Shown: positions 32,961-45,103, counted from the stretch's first letter. The stretch is 64,000 nt of DNA from Paenibacillus wulumuqiensis (GCF_000971965.1 NZ_LAQP01000004.1:310001-374000), one strand, 5' to 3'. Notes: generated by a model not told the origin, from the sequence alone. Numbers and translations: made by a program.

Positions 32961-35573
32961 ATGGCTGTTAAAAATGATGCCACTCGCACCGTAGAAGTTA
33001 CTGCACAGGAAGAAATTCAAAGAATGATTGATAAAGCCAACAGAGCACAATCCGCATTTATGAAAATGAATCAGGAACAAATCGATGAAGTTGTACAGGC
33101 GATGGCACTTGCCGGACTGGACAAACATATGTATCTTGCCAAGCTGGCTGTTGAAGAAACAGGCAGAGGGGTATACGAAGATAAGATTACCAAAAACATC
33201 TTTGCTACTGAATATATATACCACAGCATCAAAAACGAAAAAACAGTCGGTGTGATTGAAGACAATGCATACGACAACTTCCAGAAAATCGCTGAACCGG
33301 TCGGTACGATCATGGGGATCACACCGGTAACCAACCCGACATCCACCACAATGTTCAAAGCACTGATCGCGATCAAGACACGTAACCCGATCATCTTCGG
33401 TTTCCATCCATCTGCACAACAGTGCAGTAAGGAAGCTGCAAGAATCCTGCTCGAAGCTGCAGTCAAACATGGCGCACCGGCAGATTGTATCCAGTGGATC
33501 GACAATCCTTCCATGGACAAAACAAATGCATTGATGAATCACCCTGACGTAGCACTGATCCTGGCTACCGGCGGCGGCGCAATGGTCAAAGCAGCATACA
33601 GCTGTGGTAAACCGGCACTGGGCGTAGGTCCTGGTAATGTACCTGCCTTTATTGAGAAAAGTGCAGATCTGAAACAGGCGGTAACCGACCTGATCCTGTC
33701 CAAATCGTTTGATAACGGCATGATCTGTGCATCCGAGCAGGCGGTTATTATTGAAGAACCTGTATTCGAGCAAGTGAAAAAGCTGATGATCGATAACGGC
33801 TGCTACTTCCTGAGCAAAGAAGAAGTGGGCAAACTGACTGCAGGAGCCATGAACGTAGAGAAATGCGCAGTCAACCCGGCGATCGTTGGTCAACCAGCAA
33901 CCAAAATCGCTGAAATGAGCGGCATTACTGTTCCGGCAGGTACCAAAATTCTGGTTGCCGAGCTGGAAGGTGTAGGTACCAAATATCCATTGTCCGCTGA
34001 AAAACTGAGTCCTGTACTGGCTTGTTACAAAGTAAAAACAGCAGAACAGGGTATCGAACGTGCTGCACAGGTTGTAGAATTCGGTGGTATGGGTCACTCT
34101 TCGGCTATCCATTCCAACAATGATGAAGTGATCCAGAAGTTCGCAGATCGTCTGCAAACCGGACGTATCATCGTGAATTCGCCTTCGACACACGGCGCGA
34201 TCGGTGACATTTACAATACGAACCTGCCTTCCCTGACACTGGGCTGCGGATCGTATGGCCGTAACTCGACTTCTTCCAATGTAACAGCAGTCAATCTGAT
34301 TAACGTGAAAAGGGTGGCGCGTCGTACCGTGAATATGCAATGGTTCAAGATTCCTTCCAAAGTATACTTTGAAAAAGGTTCGACTCAATACCTTGCCAAA
34401 ATGCCGAACATCAGCCGTGTTATTATCGTAACCGACCCAATGATGGTGCAGCTGGGCTATGTGGAAAAAGTAGAACATTATCTGCGTCAACGTCAGACTC
34501 CGGTAGCGATCGAAGTATTCTCCGATGTAGAACCGGACCCATCGACAACCACTGTAGAACGCGGTCGTCAAATGATGGAACGCTTCCAGCCGGACTGCAT
34601 TATCGCACTGGGCGGCGGATCGCCAATGGATGCTGCCAAAGGCATGTGGCTGTTCTACGAATACCCTGATGTGGAATTCGATAACCTGAAACAAAAATTC
34701 ATGGATATCCGCAAACGGATTTACAAATACCCTCATCTGGGACAAAAAGCACAGTTCGTCGCTATCCCAACCACTTCGGGTACAGGTTCGGAAGTAACAT
34801 CGTTTGCGGTTATTACGGATAAAGAAAAAGGTAACACCAAATACCCTCTGGCCGACTACGAGCTGACTCCGGACGTAGCGATCATAGACCCTGAGTTTGT
34901 CTACTCCCTGCCGCGTGTAGCTGTAGCCGATACCGGTATGGACGTACTGACTCATGCAATTGAAGCCTATGTATCGAATATGGCGAATGACTACACTGAT
35001 GGTCTGGCAATCAAAGCGATCCAACTGGTGTTCCAATACCTGGAGCAATCGGCACTGCAAGGTGACAAACTGGCACGTGAGAAAATGCATAATGCTTCGA
35101 CAATAGCCGGTATGGCCTTTGCTAATGCTTTCTTGGGCATCAACCACAGCTTGGCTCATAAATGGGGCGGTCAATACCATACAGCACATGGACGTACCAA
35201 TGCGATCCTGATGCCGCATGTTATCCGCTACAATGCGAAAAAACCAACCAAATTCGCATCGTTCCCTAAATACTCGCACTTCATCGCTGACGAACGTTAC
35301 GCTGAAATCGCTCGTATCCTGGGGCTGCCAGCGCGTACTACCGAAGAAGGTGTAACCAGCCTGATCAACGCAATTCGCGATCTGAACCGCAAACTGGGTA
35401 TCCCTGAATCGTTCGAAGCACTGGGCTTTGATGCGAAAGACTTTGAAGCACATGTTGATTACCTGGCTGACCGTGCATTTGAAGACCAATGTACAACTGC
35501 CAACCCTAAAATGCCGCTGGTCACCGAGCTGGCAGATGTATACCGTAACGCTTTCTACGGTAAATTCGAGTAA
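32961..35573 (+). CDS. adhE: Bifunctional acetaldehyde-CoA/alcohol dehydrogenase
   Basis: An 870-residue cytoplasmic enzyme that reduces acetyl-CoA to acetaldehyde and then ethanol, regenerating NAD+ during fermentation. Residues 1-440 form the aldehyde dehydrogenase part with [20 protein letters not shown] and the catalytic cysteine in [18 protein letters not shown]. Residues 450-870 form the iron-dependent alcohol dehydrogenase with [50 protein letters not shown] and [20 protein letters not shown], carrying the iron-binding histidines. AdhE forms filaments called spirosomes. The start is ATG 32961, nine bases after GAGGAGG; an ATG three codons earlier abuts that site. It is monocistronic and under an FNR-type promoter. 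Confidence 0.96.
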   Translation: MAVKNDATRTVEVTAQEEIQRMIDKANRAQSAFMKMNQEQIDEVVQAMALAGLDKHMYLAKLAVEETGRGVYEDKITKNIFATEYIYHSIKNEKTVGVIEDNAYDNFQKIAEPVGTIMGITPVTNPTSTTMFKALIAIKTRNPIIFGFHPSAQQCSKEAARILLEAAVKHGAPADCIQWIDNPSMDKTNALMNHPDVALILATGGGAMVKAAYSCGKPALGVGPGNVPAFIEKSADLKQAVTDLILSKSFDNGMICASEQAVIIEEPVFEQVKKLMIDNGCYFLSKEEVGKLTAGAMNVEKCAVNPAIVGQPATKIAEMSGITVPAGTKILVAELEGVGTKYPLSAEKLSPVLACYKVKTAEQGIERAAQVVEFGGMGHSSAIHSNNDEVIQKFADRLQTGRIIVNSPSTHGAIGDIYNTNLPSLTLGCGSYGRNSTSSNVTAVNLINVKRVARRTVNMQWFKIPSKVYFEKGSTQYLAKMPNISRVIIVTDPMMVQLGYVEKVEHYLRQRQTPVAIEVFSDVEPDPSTTTVERGRQMMERFQPDCIIALGGGSPMDAAKGMWLFYEYPDVEFDNLKQKFMDIRKRIYKYPHLGQKAQFVAIPTTSGTGSEVTSFAVITDKEKGNTKYPLADYELTPDVAIIDPEFVYSLPRVAVADTGMDVLTHAIEAYVSNMANDYTDGLAIKAIQLVFQYLEQSALQGDKLAREKMHNASTIAGMAFANAFLGINHSLAHKWGGQYHTAHGRTNAILMPHVIRYNAKKPTKFASFPKYSHFIADERYAEIARILGLPARTTEEGVTSLINAIRDLNRKLGIPESFEALGFDAKDFEAHVDYLADRAFEDQCTTANPKMPLVTELADVYRNAFYGKFE

Positions 35574-35668
35574 GACTACAGAATACAGATATGTAGCAAG
35601 CAAGTTACAGTAGCAAGTAGTTTTACCAAAGCAGCATACAACCATATAATGTAGTTTTATGATCATCG

Positions 35669-35718
35669 GAATTGCTTTCATCGGCTGCTGTATGCAGAAG
35701 GTGGGAGCAATTCTTTTA
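35669..35718 (+). terminator. Terminator of adhE
   Basis: GAATTGCT (35669-35676) pairs with AGCAATTC (35706-35713), with an inner hairpin CTGC-TGTAT-GCAG (35685-35697), followed by TTTTA. Confidence 0.6.
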
Positions 35719-35744
35719 TATTCGACGTAATTGCATACCATTTG

Positions 35745-35780
35745 CTGTAACTGTAACTGTAACTGTAACTGTAACTGTAG
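35745..35780. repeat. Six-copy CTGTAA tandem repeat
   Basis: Five perfect copies of CTGTAA and a sixth ending in G lie just after the adhE terminator, with no gene. A 6-base unit would not change frame, but nothing is encoded here. Confidence 0.9.
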
Positions 35781-35857
35781 ATGCGCTTGTGCTTATGTGT
35801 TCATTTTAATGGGAAGGATGTTGGGACTTGGCTGGGAGGGGAGGCAGCAGGCGCTCC

Positions 35858-35968
35858 GGTAAGGGATTCTCCTTCCGGCCTCCGGTTAAGAACGGATATG
35901 TCTGAATCACCGCTTGCAGCGGTACATATCCGTTCTTAAATGTCGGCTTGAAGGAGAATTCCCTTACC
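35858..35968. repeat. Long nested inverted repeat A (adhE-pflB gap)
   Basis: Outer arms GGTAAGGGATTCTCCTTC (35858-35875) and 35950-35968 pair with one bulged base. Middle arms TTAAGAACGGATATGT (35886-35901) and ACATATCCGTTCTTAA (35924-35939) are perfect. A tip hairpin ACCGC-TTGCA-GCGGT (35909-35923) closes it. The result is a three-tier rod of about 110 bases. No T run follows, so it is not a simple terminator. It shares this layout with repeats B and C near pflB but not its sequence. Confidence 0.8.
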
Positions 35969-36216
35969 TCCGCTGCGTGCGGCTTGCTTCATTTTCAGTT
36001 CGGCTGCGTATGACATTCCTTGGCAGTTTTTAATTAGACATAGTGGAAGGCAATGGGATAAATATAAGTACCGATGAGTGGAAGAGTGCGAGCATAACAA
36101 GTTAAGAATAGAAGTATGGAGGAATACAGGAGTATAGGAATGCAGAAGTGGAAGAAGATTAGCAATAATTTTGGATTTGCTTGATTAATGTTTAGCATGG
36201 CTGATTACAATTAAAA

Positions 36217-36388
36217 AGCAGTAAGCAGTAAGCAGTAAGCAGTAAGCAGTAAGCAGTAAGCAGTAAGCAGTAAGCAGTAAGCAGTAAGCAGTAAGCAGTA
36301 AGCAGTAAGCAGTAAGCAGTAAGCAGTAAGCAGTAAGCAGTAAGCAGTAAGCAGTAAGCAGTAAGCAGTAAGCAGTAAGCAGTAAGCA
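36217..36388. repeat. 7-bp tandem repeat, 24.6 copies of AGCAGTA
   Basis: The unit AGCAGTA is repeated 24 full times without a single change, plus AGCA. No ORF with a ribosome binding site covers it; the minus-strand ORFs made of LLTAYC repeats are a by-product. Because all units are identical, the copy number is probably unstable. There are no spacers, so it is not CRISPR. It lies about 510 bases upstream of the pflB promoter box. Confidence 0.95.
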
Positions 36389-36538
36389 AATCGTTGGAGA
36401 AACAACTACTTGTACGCTGATCAAGCCCAAGCTTTAACAAAGTAATATTCAACTTACGAATTACACGAGAACAAAGCGCTGCATACAAAATTGGCTAATT
36501 GCATGCAATATGAAATGATGCACCCTGCATGGAACGCA

Positions 36539-36647
36539 AGAAAGGAAATAAGGGCAACCGACGATATTTAAGCCTGGAGATTCTCTGCTTCTCCCAACAA
36601 TTCAGAATCTCCAGGCTTAACCGGAGGAGGGGCCCTTATTCCTTTCT
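36539..36647. repeat. Long nested inverted repeat B (upstream of pflB)
   Basis: Outer arms AGAAAGGAAATAAGGGC (36539-36555) and GCCCTTATTCCTTTCT (36632-36647) pair with one bulged A. Inner arms TTAAGCCTGGAGATTC (36568-36583) and GAATCTCCAGGCTTAA (36605-36620) are perfect. The outer and inner stems are separated by 11-12 base unpaired strands, much as in repeat A. It ends about 250 bases before the pflB FNR box. Confidence 0.8.
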
Positions 36648-36900
36648 GGAGTGGTTGATGCCCCAATCCGCAAATCATCATTTGCTTTAAATTGGATTCA
36701 CATCAATTTGAACAGTCCAAACTTACAGCAACTGTATCTTTAATCCATTGTCATCTGTATTGATAATCGGAAGAAGCTTGGAATAAAACATAACTGTATT
36801 GTCCTGAACCCGCTTAATTCGACTGGTAAACTGTTATACATTTTGATGAATGCTGTATCAATGACAGAAAGTGATAAAAATCATAATTAGCATCTTATTT

Positions 36901-36943
36901 TGTGATATATATCACATCTTGAAACAGCTCTGTCCGTCATAAT
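36901..36943 (+). promoter_or_regulatory. FNR-dependent promoter of pflB
   Basis: TGTGATATATATCACA (36901-36916) is a perfect FNR box. The -10 CATAAT lies at 36938-36943, putting the box centre 41.5 bases before the predicted start at 36950, the same geometry as at adhE. The 5' leader to the pflB ATG is about 94 bases. Confidence 0.82.
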
Positions 36944-37043
36944 AAAGACATAGCCGGAGCACAAGTAACCGGCGCCATGTTTAGTCAAGGCATAGCCACA
37001 AAATCATTTGTGATTAAATTCACAAATATTGGAGGGATTATCA

Positions 37044-39311
<2,268 letters not shown>

Positions 39312-39368
39312 TAGAAAGTACAAAATGTATTCAAATTACCGCACCAATGCTTGCCAACCGCATTTCTT

Positions 39369-39547
39369 TTAGAAATTAAATGGTCTCTTTGCACAGAGCG
39401 AAGAAGGAGATGGATTGCTCTGACGCCGCCTTTGTGCCAGGATATCGACTGCTTCAGCAGTCATTCCAGATATCCTGCCACAACAAGCGGCAGAAGAGCA
39501 ATCCACTCCTTCTGAGCGGTGCATCTACAGAGCAGATTTAATTTCTA
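39369..39547. repeat. Long nested inverted repeat C (between pflB and pflA)
   Basis: Outermost arms TTAGAAATTAAAT (39369-39381) and ATTTAATTTCTAA (39535-39547) pair perfectly. The next arms, 39402-39421 and 39495-39513, pair over 19 bases with one bulge. Inside, GCCGC/GCGGC, then CAGGATATC (39438-39446)/GATATCCTG (39469-39477) and GACTGC-TTCA-GCAGTC (39447-39462) close the rod. The whole is about 180 bases and fills most of the gap. It lacks a T run. It may be an RNA-processing or stability element, or a mobile-element relic. Confidence 0.8.
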
Positions 39548-39589
39548 ACATAAAAGCAGTGGCAAATCACACCAAAAGAAAGGGGCTGA

Positions 39590-40333
39590 ATGATCATGGT
39601 AACAGGCCGTGTTCACTCGCTGGAAACATTCGGTACTGTCGATGGTCCAGGTATTCGTTTCGTACTATTTATGCAGGGGTGTCTGATGAAATGCCAGTAT
39701 TGTCATAATCCCGATACCTGGAATCTGGACGGAGGCAAGGTGATGCAGCTGGAAGAAGTACTGGCTGAGATTGAGCCTTACCTGAATTACTACCGCAGCT
39801 CTGGCGGTGGACTCACCGTATCGGGCGGCGAACCGACACTTCAGGCTCCTTTTGTCAAAGCATTGTTCAAAGCGGTAAAAGAACGCTGGAATCTGCATAC
39901 TACTCTTGATAGCAACGGCTACAATGATGGGGAAAAGATTCACGAACTGCTGGAAGTTACGGATCTGGTTATGCTGGATCTGAAGCATATCAATAATGAA
40001 AAGCACAAAAAACTGACCGGAGTATCCAATGAGCGTACGCTGAAACTGGCACAGTGGTTATCGGATCATGATCGCAAAATGTGGATACGACATGTATTTG
40101 TACCCGGCATTCATGATGCTGAAGAAGATCTGATTGCACTGGGAGAATTTATCGGAACTCTCAAAGGGGTAGAGAAATTCGAGATCCTTCCTTATCATCA
40201 GATGGGCATTTATAAATGGCAGTCGCTGGGCCGCATCTATCCGCTGGATGGCGTGCCTTCACCGACTGATGAAGAAGTGGAACGTGCCTATCGCCTGATC
40301 GAACAAGGACGCCGCCAGGCGACCTGCGTATAA
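39590..40333 (+). CDS. pflA: Pyruvate formate-lyase activating enzyme
   Basis: A 247-residue radical S-adenosylmethionine enzyme that installs the glycyl radical on PflB. The Fe-S motif CMKCQYC-type appears as MQGCLMKCQYCHNPDTW (C-x3-C-x2-C). Further marks are GRVHSLETFGTVDGPGIRFV at the N terminus, GGLTVSGGEPTLQ and KFEILPYHQMGIYKWQSLGR near the end. The start ATG 39590 has AAAGGGG upstream; ATG 39596 is an alternative. It lies downstream of pflB with only a long hairpin between, and no separate promoter is obvious, so it is probably read from the pflB promoter. Confidence 0.96.
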   Translation: MIMVTGRVHSLETFGTVDGPGIRFVLFMQGCLMKCQYCHNPDTWNLDGGKVMQLEEVLAEIEPYLNYYRSSGGGLTVSGGEPTLQAPFVKALFKAVKERWNLHTTLDSNGYNDGEKIHELLEVTDLVMLDLKHINNEKHKKLTGVSNERTLKLAQWLSDHDRKMWIRHVFVPGIHDAEEDLIALGEFIGTLKGVEKFEILPYHQMGIYKWQSLGRIYPLDGVPSPTDEEVERAYRLIEQGRRQATCV

Positions 40334-40757
40334 TCCATATATACTTCAATATACTTCAATATACGCACAAGAGTAGTACAATTAATATACATGGTCATAC
40401 TGCAGAGATCTTGAAAAAGACTATCTGCCGCAGATGATTGGGTCGGAACGCATTCGGGGGGATGCGGGATGAGAATCATCATAATGAACATGTATCTGAA
40501 TCAGCCTTTCTGTCCATTGCGACAGGAGGGCTTTTTCACGTTTTTAGCAAATATAAGAATTGTGTTAGGAATAATTATACGAAGAAGTATAGAAGTGTAT
40601 CGAGAGAAATGTATTCTGCGGGTAAGCTATTTGGAAAGTTTAGTGATGAGGGAGATATCGAAACCGGAAGAGATGGTTAGGGTTGATCCTTGTTGTCATT
40701 ATGGCTGGCTCGTATACTGAAGGGGTATGATACATCCAACACACAGGGAGGATACAC
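40334..40757 (+). promoter_or_regulatory. Intergenic region pflA-nagZ
   Basis: The gap contains a direct repeat of ATATACTTCA (about 40341-40362), the pflA terminator and the nagZ promoter. The -35 TTGTTG is at 40690-40695 and the -10 TATACT at 40713-40718, spaced 17 bases. Two overlapping short ORFs (40438-40720) have no ribosome binding site and cross the terminator, so they are not called. Confidence 0.5.
40503..40536 (+). terminator. Terminator downstream of pflA
   Basis: AGCCTTTCTGTC (40503-40514) pairs with GACAGGAGGGCT (40521-40532), including G-U pairs, followed by five Ts. Confidence 0.7.
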
Positions 40758-42380
40758 ATGCATCGTATTCAGTTATCGGATCTGACGCTTGAACAGAAAA
40801 TCGGACAATTATTTATAGGCGGTTTTCATAATGTTACGCCGGATGAGCAGGTGCGGATATTGATCGAACAGTACCACACAGGTGGAGTGATTTACTTTCG
40901 CCGCAACATTGGTACTCCGCGCCAGATTACAGAGCTGTCTGCTCAGCTGCAGCAGGTGGCGAAGCACAGCGGGCTGCCGCCTTTATTCATTGCGATTGAC
41001 CAGGAAGGCGGGATGGTCAGCAGGATTGACCGCGAAGAGCTTAGTCTGATTCCCGGGAATATGTCTCTTGGAGCTGCAGACGATCCTGATCTGACCGGGC
41101 AAGTGGCTGCGATCAGTGCACGTGAGCTTCGTGCGCTGGGCATTAATCTGAATCTGGCTCCCTGTATAGATGTGAATAATAATCCCCGCAATCCGGTTAT
41201 CGGGGTGCGCTCCTATTCCGAGAAGCCGGATAAGGTGGCTGAGCATGGAGCAGCCGCGATTATTGCCATGCAGACCGAACAGGTAGCTGCGACGGCCAAG
41301 CATTTTCCGGGACATGGCGATACGGAGGTTGATTCACATTATGGACTGGCATCAATACCTCATGACCGGACCAGACTGGAGCTGGTGGAGCTGCTTCCTT
41401 TCCGGCGGGCAATTGAAGCTGAAGTGGATCTGATCATGTCGGCTCATGTGATATTTCCTGCATTTGAACCAGAGTCGATTCCGGCTACGCTGTCTCATGC
41501 AGTGCTGACCGGTCTGCTGCGGGAGCAGATGGGATTTGAAGGTCTGATTATTACGGATTGTCTGGAGATGCATGCGATTGCCCGGCATTTTCCGATTCCC
41601 GAAGCAGCGGTTAGGTCGCTGCAGGCAGGTGCCGATTTGCTGCTGGTTAGTCATACGCTGAAAGACCAGATCGCTGCAATAAAGGCTGTACGTACAGCGG
41701 TAGCGGAAGGACGTCTGACAGAAGAACGTATTAATGAATCGGTTGAACGCATACTGGCCCTCAAAGCCAAACGCGCAATGGAGCAGAGTGTTTTGGAGTG
41801 GCAAGATGAGAGACTTCATCTGCATATTGCTGAGTCGGGAGCTGTACTACGTGAAGCTGCAATACGCAGCATTACGGTTGTCAAGGATACCGGGCAGCTG
41901 CCGCTGAAGCCGGGACAGCATGGGCTGGTCGTCTGGCCACATGTGACTCGTGAGACGGAGGTTGATGAACCTGCCGCTCATCGGGTGAGTCTGGCACAGG
42001 CTATTCGTCATTACAGTATAGAAGCAGATGAGGCAGTGGTTGATGCTGAGCCAGGACAGTCTGAGATCGAGCAGGTGATGCAGCGTGCACATACAGCAGA
42101 TTTTATCGTGATGGCGACCTATACATCGGCAGGTGAACTTCCGGCAGGACAGGCCCGACTGACTGCTGCGCTTGCAGCCCTCCCCAATAGTCCATTGATC
42201 GTTGCCTCTGTACGCAATCCTTATGATATTAATCATCTGCCTGAAGTAGATACGTATATTTGCTGTTATGAGAATCGTAAATATGCGATTGAGGCACTGG
42301 CAGGCGTTCTGGCAGGACAGCATCCTGCTGCAGGCAAGCTGCCGGTCAGCCTGAATGAACGGTATAGTGTAGAAGTATAA
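40758..42380 (+). CDS. nagZ: Beta-N-acetylhexosaminidase, GH3 (NagZ-like)
   Basis: A 540-residue glycoside hydrolase family 3 enzyme that removes terminal N-acetylglucosamine from muropeptides or chitin fragments. The N-terminal barrel has LFIAIDQEGGMVSRIDREEL and AATAKHFPGHGDTEVDSHYG, the NagZ hallmark whose Asp-His pair is the acid/base. The nucleophile Asp lies in GFEGLIITDCLEMHAI. Residues 360-540 form the second domain, as in B. subtilis NagZ (YbbD). There is no signal peptide, so it acts in the cytoplasm, unlike the secreted Bacillus protein. The ribosome binding site is GGGAGG. It is monocistronic with its own promoter and terminator. Confidence 0.92.
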   Translation: MHRIQLSDLTLEQKIGQLFIGGFHNVTPDEQVRILIEQYHTGGVIYFRRNIGTPRQITELSAQLQQVAKHSGLPPLFIAIDQEGGMVSRIDREELSLIPGNMSLGAADDPDLTGQVAAISARELRALGINLNLAPCIDVNNNPRNPVIGVRSYSEKPDKVAEHGAAAIIAMQTEQVAATAKHFPGHGDTEVDSHYGLASIPHDRTRLELVELLPFRRAIEAEVDLIMSAHVIFPAFEPESIPATLSHAVLTGLLREQMGFEGLIITDCLEMHAIARHFPIPEAAVRSLQAGADLLLVSHTLKDQIAAIKAVRTAVAEGRLTEERINESVERILALKAKRAMEQSVLEWQDERLHLHIAESGAVLREAAIRSITVVKDTGQLPLKPGQHGLVVWPHVTRETEVDEPAAHRVSLAQAIRHYSIEADEAVVDAEPGQSEIEQVMQRAHTADFIVMATYTSAGELPAGQARLTAALAALPNSPLIVASVRNPYDINHLPEVDTYICCYENRKYAIEALAGVLAGQHPAAGKLPVSLNERYSVEV

Positions 42381-42501
42381 ATGTATGATTCCCCTACAAA
42401 TATAAATGAAGATCCTGCAGCTTGTGCTGCTCGATTGTTTTATTCGGAAACATGCTTAGACGAAAAATATGCGATACAGCAGGATATCAGGAAATATAAT
42501 C

Positions 42502-42531
42502 AGACCTGTCTATTCGTACAGACAGGTCTTT
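42502..42531 (+). terminator. Terminator of nagZ
   Basis: AGACCTGTCT (42502-42511) pairs with AGACAGGTCT (42520-42529), followed by TTTC. An ORF at 42381-42647 runs across it and is therefore not called. Confidence 0.75.
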
Positions 42532-42810
42532 CGTCTATATCATACTGTGCAAATTGGAATTATCGATTTGTTTTCTACACTTCCAGAAGAATAAAGAAAA
42601 TATATCCATTCTCATCCACTAAAACCAATTTATATCATATTTGCTGATCCGTTTGTGTCCAAAATGTGAATGAGAAAAAAACCGGCAAGCTTTCCTTGAG
42701 AAGAGAGAAACTTTTTAGAAAGTGCTGCGTCTTAATAATGTGTCATTTCGGGGGGATTCTGTTTTTTGACATTTAAATTACAGTAGATTGCTACAAGAAG
42801 GAGTCGAATA

Positions 42811-45036
42811 ATGAAATTCAAGAAGAGTTTTCTAGTGGCTGTACTCGCTTCTACTCAGATTGCTGCAGCATTTCCTGCCAGTCAGGCATTTGCAGCCGAG
42901 GGCGATGCAGAAACGGGTATTGTGCAGGATGTGTATGATAATGCCCCAAATACCTATACGGTTCCATCCATTAATCCTGATCCAGCAGCAGCGGGTACAG
43001 AGGATCAGACTGGAGCAGATGATGCAGCGGTAGACGGAACTACTCCATCTGCAGATCCAGCAGCAACACCAACTACACCGGCACCAGCAGCGCCTGCTAA
43101 GCCAGCAGCGCCAACTGCCAGTCAGCCATCTGTAGTAGCAGATGTGTATTCTGCAGGACCTGACAAACTGATTTTCATGATGAATTCCAATCAGATTTAC
43201 CGTGATGGTAAATTGTATTATTCCAACCAGCCGATGACGGTTAAAAATGGAGTATCCTATGTATCTGTGCGTGCACTGGTAGAGCGTGTGGGACTGACGC
43301 TTACATATGATTCCAAGACCAAAGAAACCGTCATGAAAAAGGACGGCAAAGAACTGCGCTTCACAACAGACAGCAAGTATTACACAGTAGATGGTGTGCG
43401 CACGCTGATGAAAGGCCCTGCTTACCAGCAGAAAAATGTATTCATGGTGCCGCTGACTTCCATCACGGCAGCACTGAATATTCCTTATACAGTACAGGGC
43501 AAAATGGTCATCATGGATCTGCAGGTCAAACCTACAGCTTCATTTACCGTATCGCCTACTGCCATCTATGCTACACAGACCACAGTACAATACACAACCA
43601 AAACAAAAACATCTGATGGTGGTCCCGTTGCTGATGAGCGCTGGACAGGACGCGAAGATGTTTTCGCTGAAGCCGGAGCTCATGTAGTGACCTATCAGAT
43701 TATGGATTCCAAAGGTCAATGGAGTGATCCATACACAGTAACGATCAATGTACTGCCTCCAAACCAGCCGCCGGTAGCGATGTTCACGACAAACAGTGAA
43801 TCATACCGTATGGGTGAAGCTATCGGTTATACCGATATGAGTACGGATGATGAGAATGCTATCGATGCATCCAAAACACAGTGGGTCAACAAGGAACTGG
43901 CTTTCTTTACACCGGGGCCACAGACGATCACACTGACAGTAACGGACAAGCACGGTGCAACAGGCACGTACAGCAAAACTATCAATATTACCAATGAGAC
44001 ATTGTACACAGCAGAGCAGTTCTACCCGCTGTTCACACCAATTGGTGATTCTTTCAATATTAATGGTGCCGAGATTCCAACATGGCAGACGATGACTTCC
44101 GAAGTTTCTTCGGAGCCGGTACGCCTGATCCGCAGTAACAGCCCGGAAAGAACACTGTCCGAAGGTATCGTTTATCAGGAAACTGCGAATGGTCCAACAC
44201 GTATTATGGTTCATCATCTCAATGAGACGGGCAAGCGTGTGAAAATGTATGTTATTGCGACCAATACAAATGCGACACCAGCAACACTGAATATTCAAGA
44301 TGTAGGTTTTGGTGGTCCAAACCCTTATGCAACGGCTGCGGGTAAGGTATCTATCGACCGTTACTACAAGTCCATTCAATCCGGTACCGATGCACAGACT
44401 ATTGTTGTTCAACCGGGACAGAGCCAGATTATTTTCAATCAGCTGAATGCAACCACCATCAAGCCGGATAATGTTATCTCCCTGTATGGTGATCTGGTCA
44501 GCGATTCCAATATTCAATACACCGTGATGATGGTTGATGAGAATGCCGATCCGATCGCTTCCATGGCTACCCTGCCTAAGCTGGATCGTGACGGTATCCA
44601 CAACCGCGGTACGTATGACAATGCAACACGCATTATGCATGTACCAGGTCTGATCGGCAACTCGAATGTACGTATTCCACTGGGTGACAACAACAGTGAT
44701 CCGAACCTGACAGGTACAGATCCAATGTCCATGACCGAAGCATCCAATGCCGGTAACTTTGGTGTACTGTACAAAATCAAGCTGGATATGGTAGCTCCAA
44801 ACACGCTGATTTCCTTTAATGCGCGTGGTGGACGTTACTCCGGTTATATCTTCGTGAATGGCGTAAGCACAGCAATCAAAAATAACGGTGCAGCAACTTC
44901 TGCCAACGATAACGTAGTACTTTATCGTACCAGAGCTTTGGATACAGAATCCGTAGAGATCTGGTTCACAGCAGCACCGGGCAGCAATCTGCCGGTTAAC
45001 CTGCTGTTCAGTCAGCTGCCGGCCAAAAAGCAATAA
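42811..45036 (+). CDS. Secreted copper-amine-oxidase N-terminal (stalk) domain protein with PKD-like repeats
   Basis: A 741-residue exported protein. Residues 1-29 are a signal peptide ending ASQAFAAEG. A Pro/Ala/Thr linker covers 45-105. The stalk domain (residues 120-240) shows NQIYRDGKLYYSNQPMTVKN, YVSVRALVERVGLTL and FMVPLTSITAALNIPY; this domain is a wall-associated module, with no amine oxidase catalytic part. Two PKD-like beta domains follow, each with 'VTYQIMDSKGQWSDPYTVTI'-type strands. Residues 400-741 form an unrecognised beta-rich domain that binds perhaps carbohydrate or cell wall. The ribosome binding site is AAGGAG. It probably functions at the cell surface. The domain names are from motif recognition. 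Confidence 0.82.
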   Translation: MKFKKSFLVAVLASTQIAAAFPASQAFAAEGDAETGIVQDVYDNAPNTYTVPSINPDPAAAGTEDQTGADDAAVDGTTPSADPAATPTTPAPAAPAKPAAPTASQPSVVADVYSAGPDKLIFMMNSNQIYRDGKLYYSNQPMTVKNGVSYVSVRALVERVGLTLTYDSKTKETVMKKDGKELRFTTDSKYYTVDGVRTLMKGPAYQQKNVFMVPLTSITAALNIPYTVQGKMVIMDLQVKPTASFTVSPTAIYATQTTVQYTTKTKTSDGGPVADERWTGREDVFAEAGAHVVTYQIMDSKGQWSDPYTVTINVLPPNQPPVAMFTTNSESYRMGEAIGYTDMSTDDENAIDASKTQWVNKELAFFTPGPQTITLTVTDKHGATGTYSKTINITNETLYTAEQFYPLFTPIGDSFNINGAEIPTWQTMTSEVSSEPVRLIRSNSPERTLSEGIVYQETANGPTRIMVHHLNETGKRVKMYVIATNTNATPATLNIQDVGFGGPNPYATAAGKVSIDRYYKSIQSGTDAQTIVVQPGQSQIIFNQLNATTIKPDNVISLYGDLVSDSNIQYTVMMVDENADPIASMATLPKLDRDGIHNRGTYDNATRIMHVPGLIGNSNVRIPLGDNNSDPNLTGTDPMSMTEASNAGNFGVLYKIKLDMVAPNTLISFNARGGRYSGYIFVNGVSTAIKNNGAATSANDNVVLYRTRALDTESVEIWFTAAPGSNLPVNLLFSQLPAKKQ

Positions 45037-45103
45037 TTTCCACTACCCTTACGATTTGTTCCATCCGAAATGAAGAGGCGGCGTTGCAGCCGTAACCATT
45101 TAG

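Noticed and set aside
32913-35741. Very long (942-codon) ORF antisense to adhE, and similar antisense ORFs over pflB and metS
   Set aside because: They mirror highly expressed genes with biased codons that avoid stops on the other strand; they have no ribosome binding site and no recognisable protein features.
36217-36388. Possible CRISPR array
   Set aside because: The repeat unit is 7 bases with no spacers and there are no cas genes in the window.
36185-36488. Minus-strand ORFs encoding LLTAYC repeats
   Set aside because: They are only the translation of the 7-bp tandem repeat in three frames and have no start signals.
40438-40720. Two overlapping ORFs of about 80 codons after pflA
   Set aside because: No ribosome binding site, and a terminator hairpin lies within them.
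42381-42647. ORF of 88 codons immediately after nagZ
   Set aside because: It crosses the nagZ terminator and has no start signal or recognisable composition.
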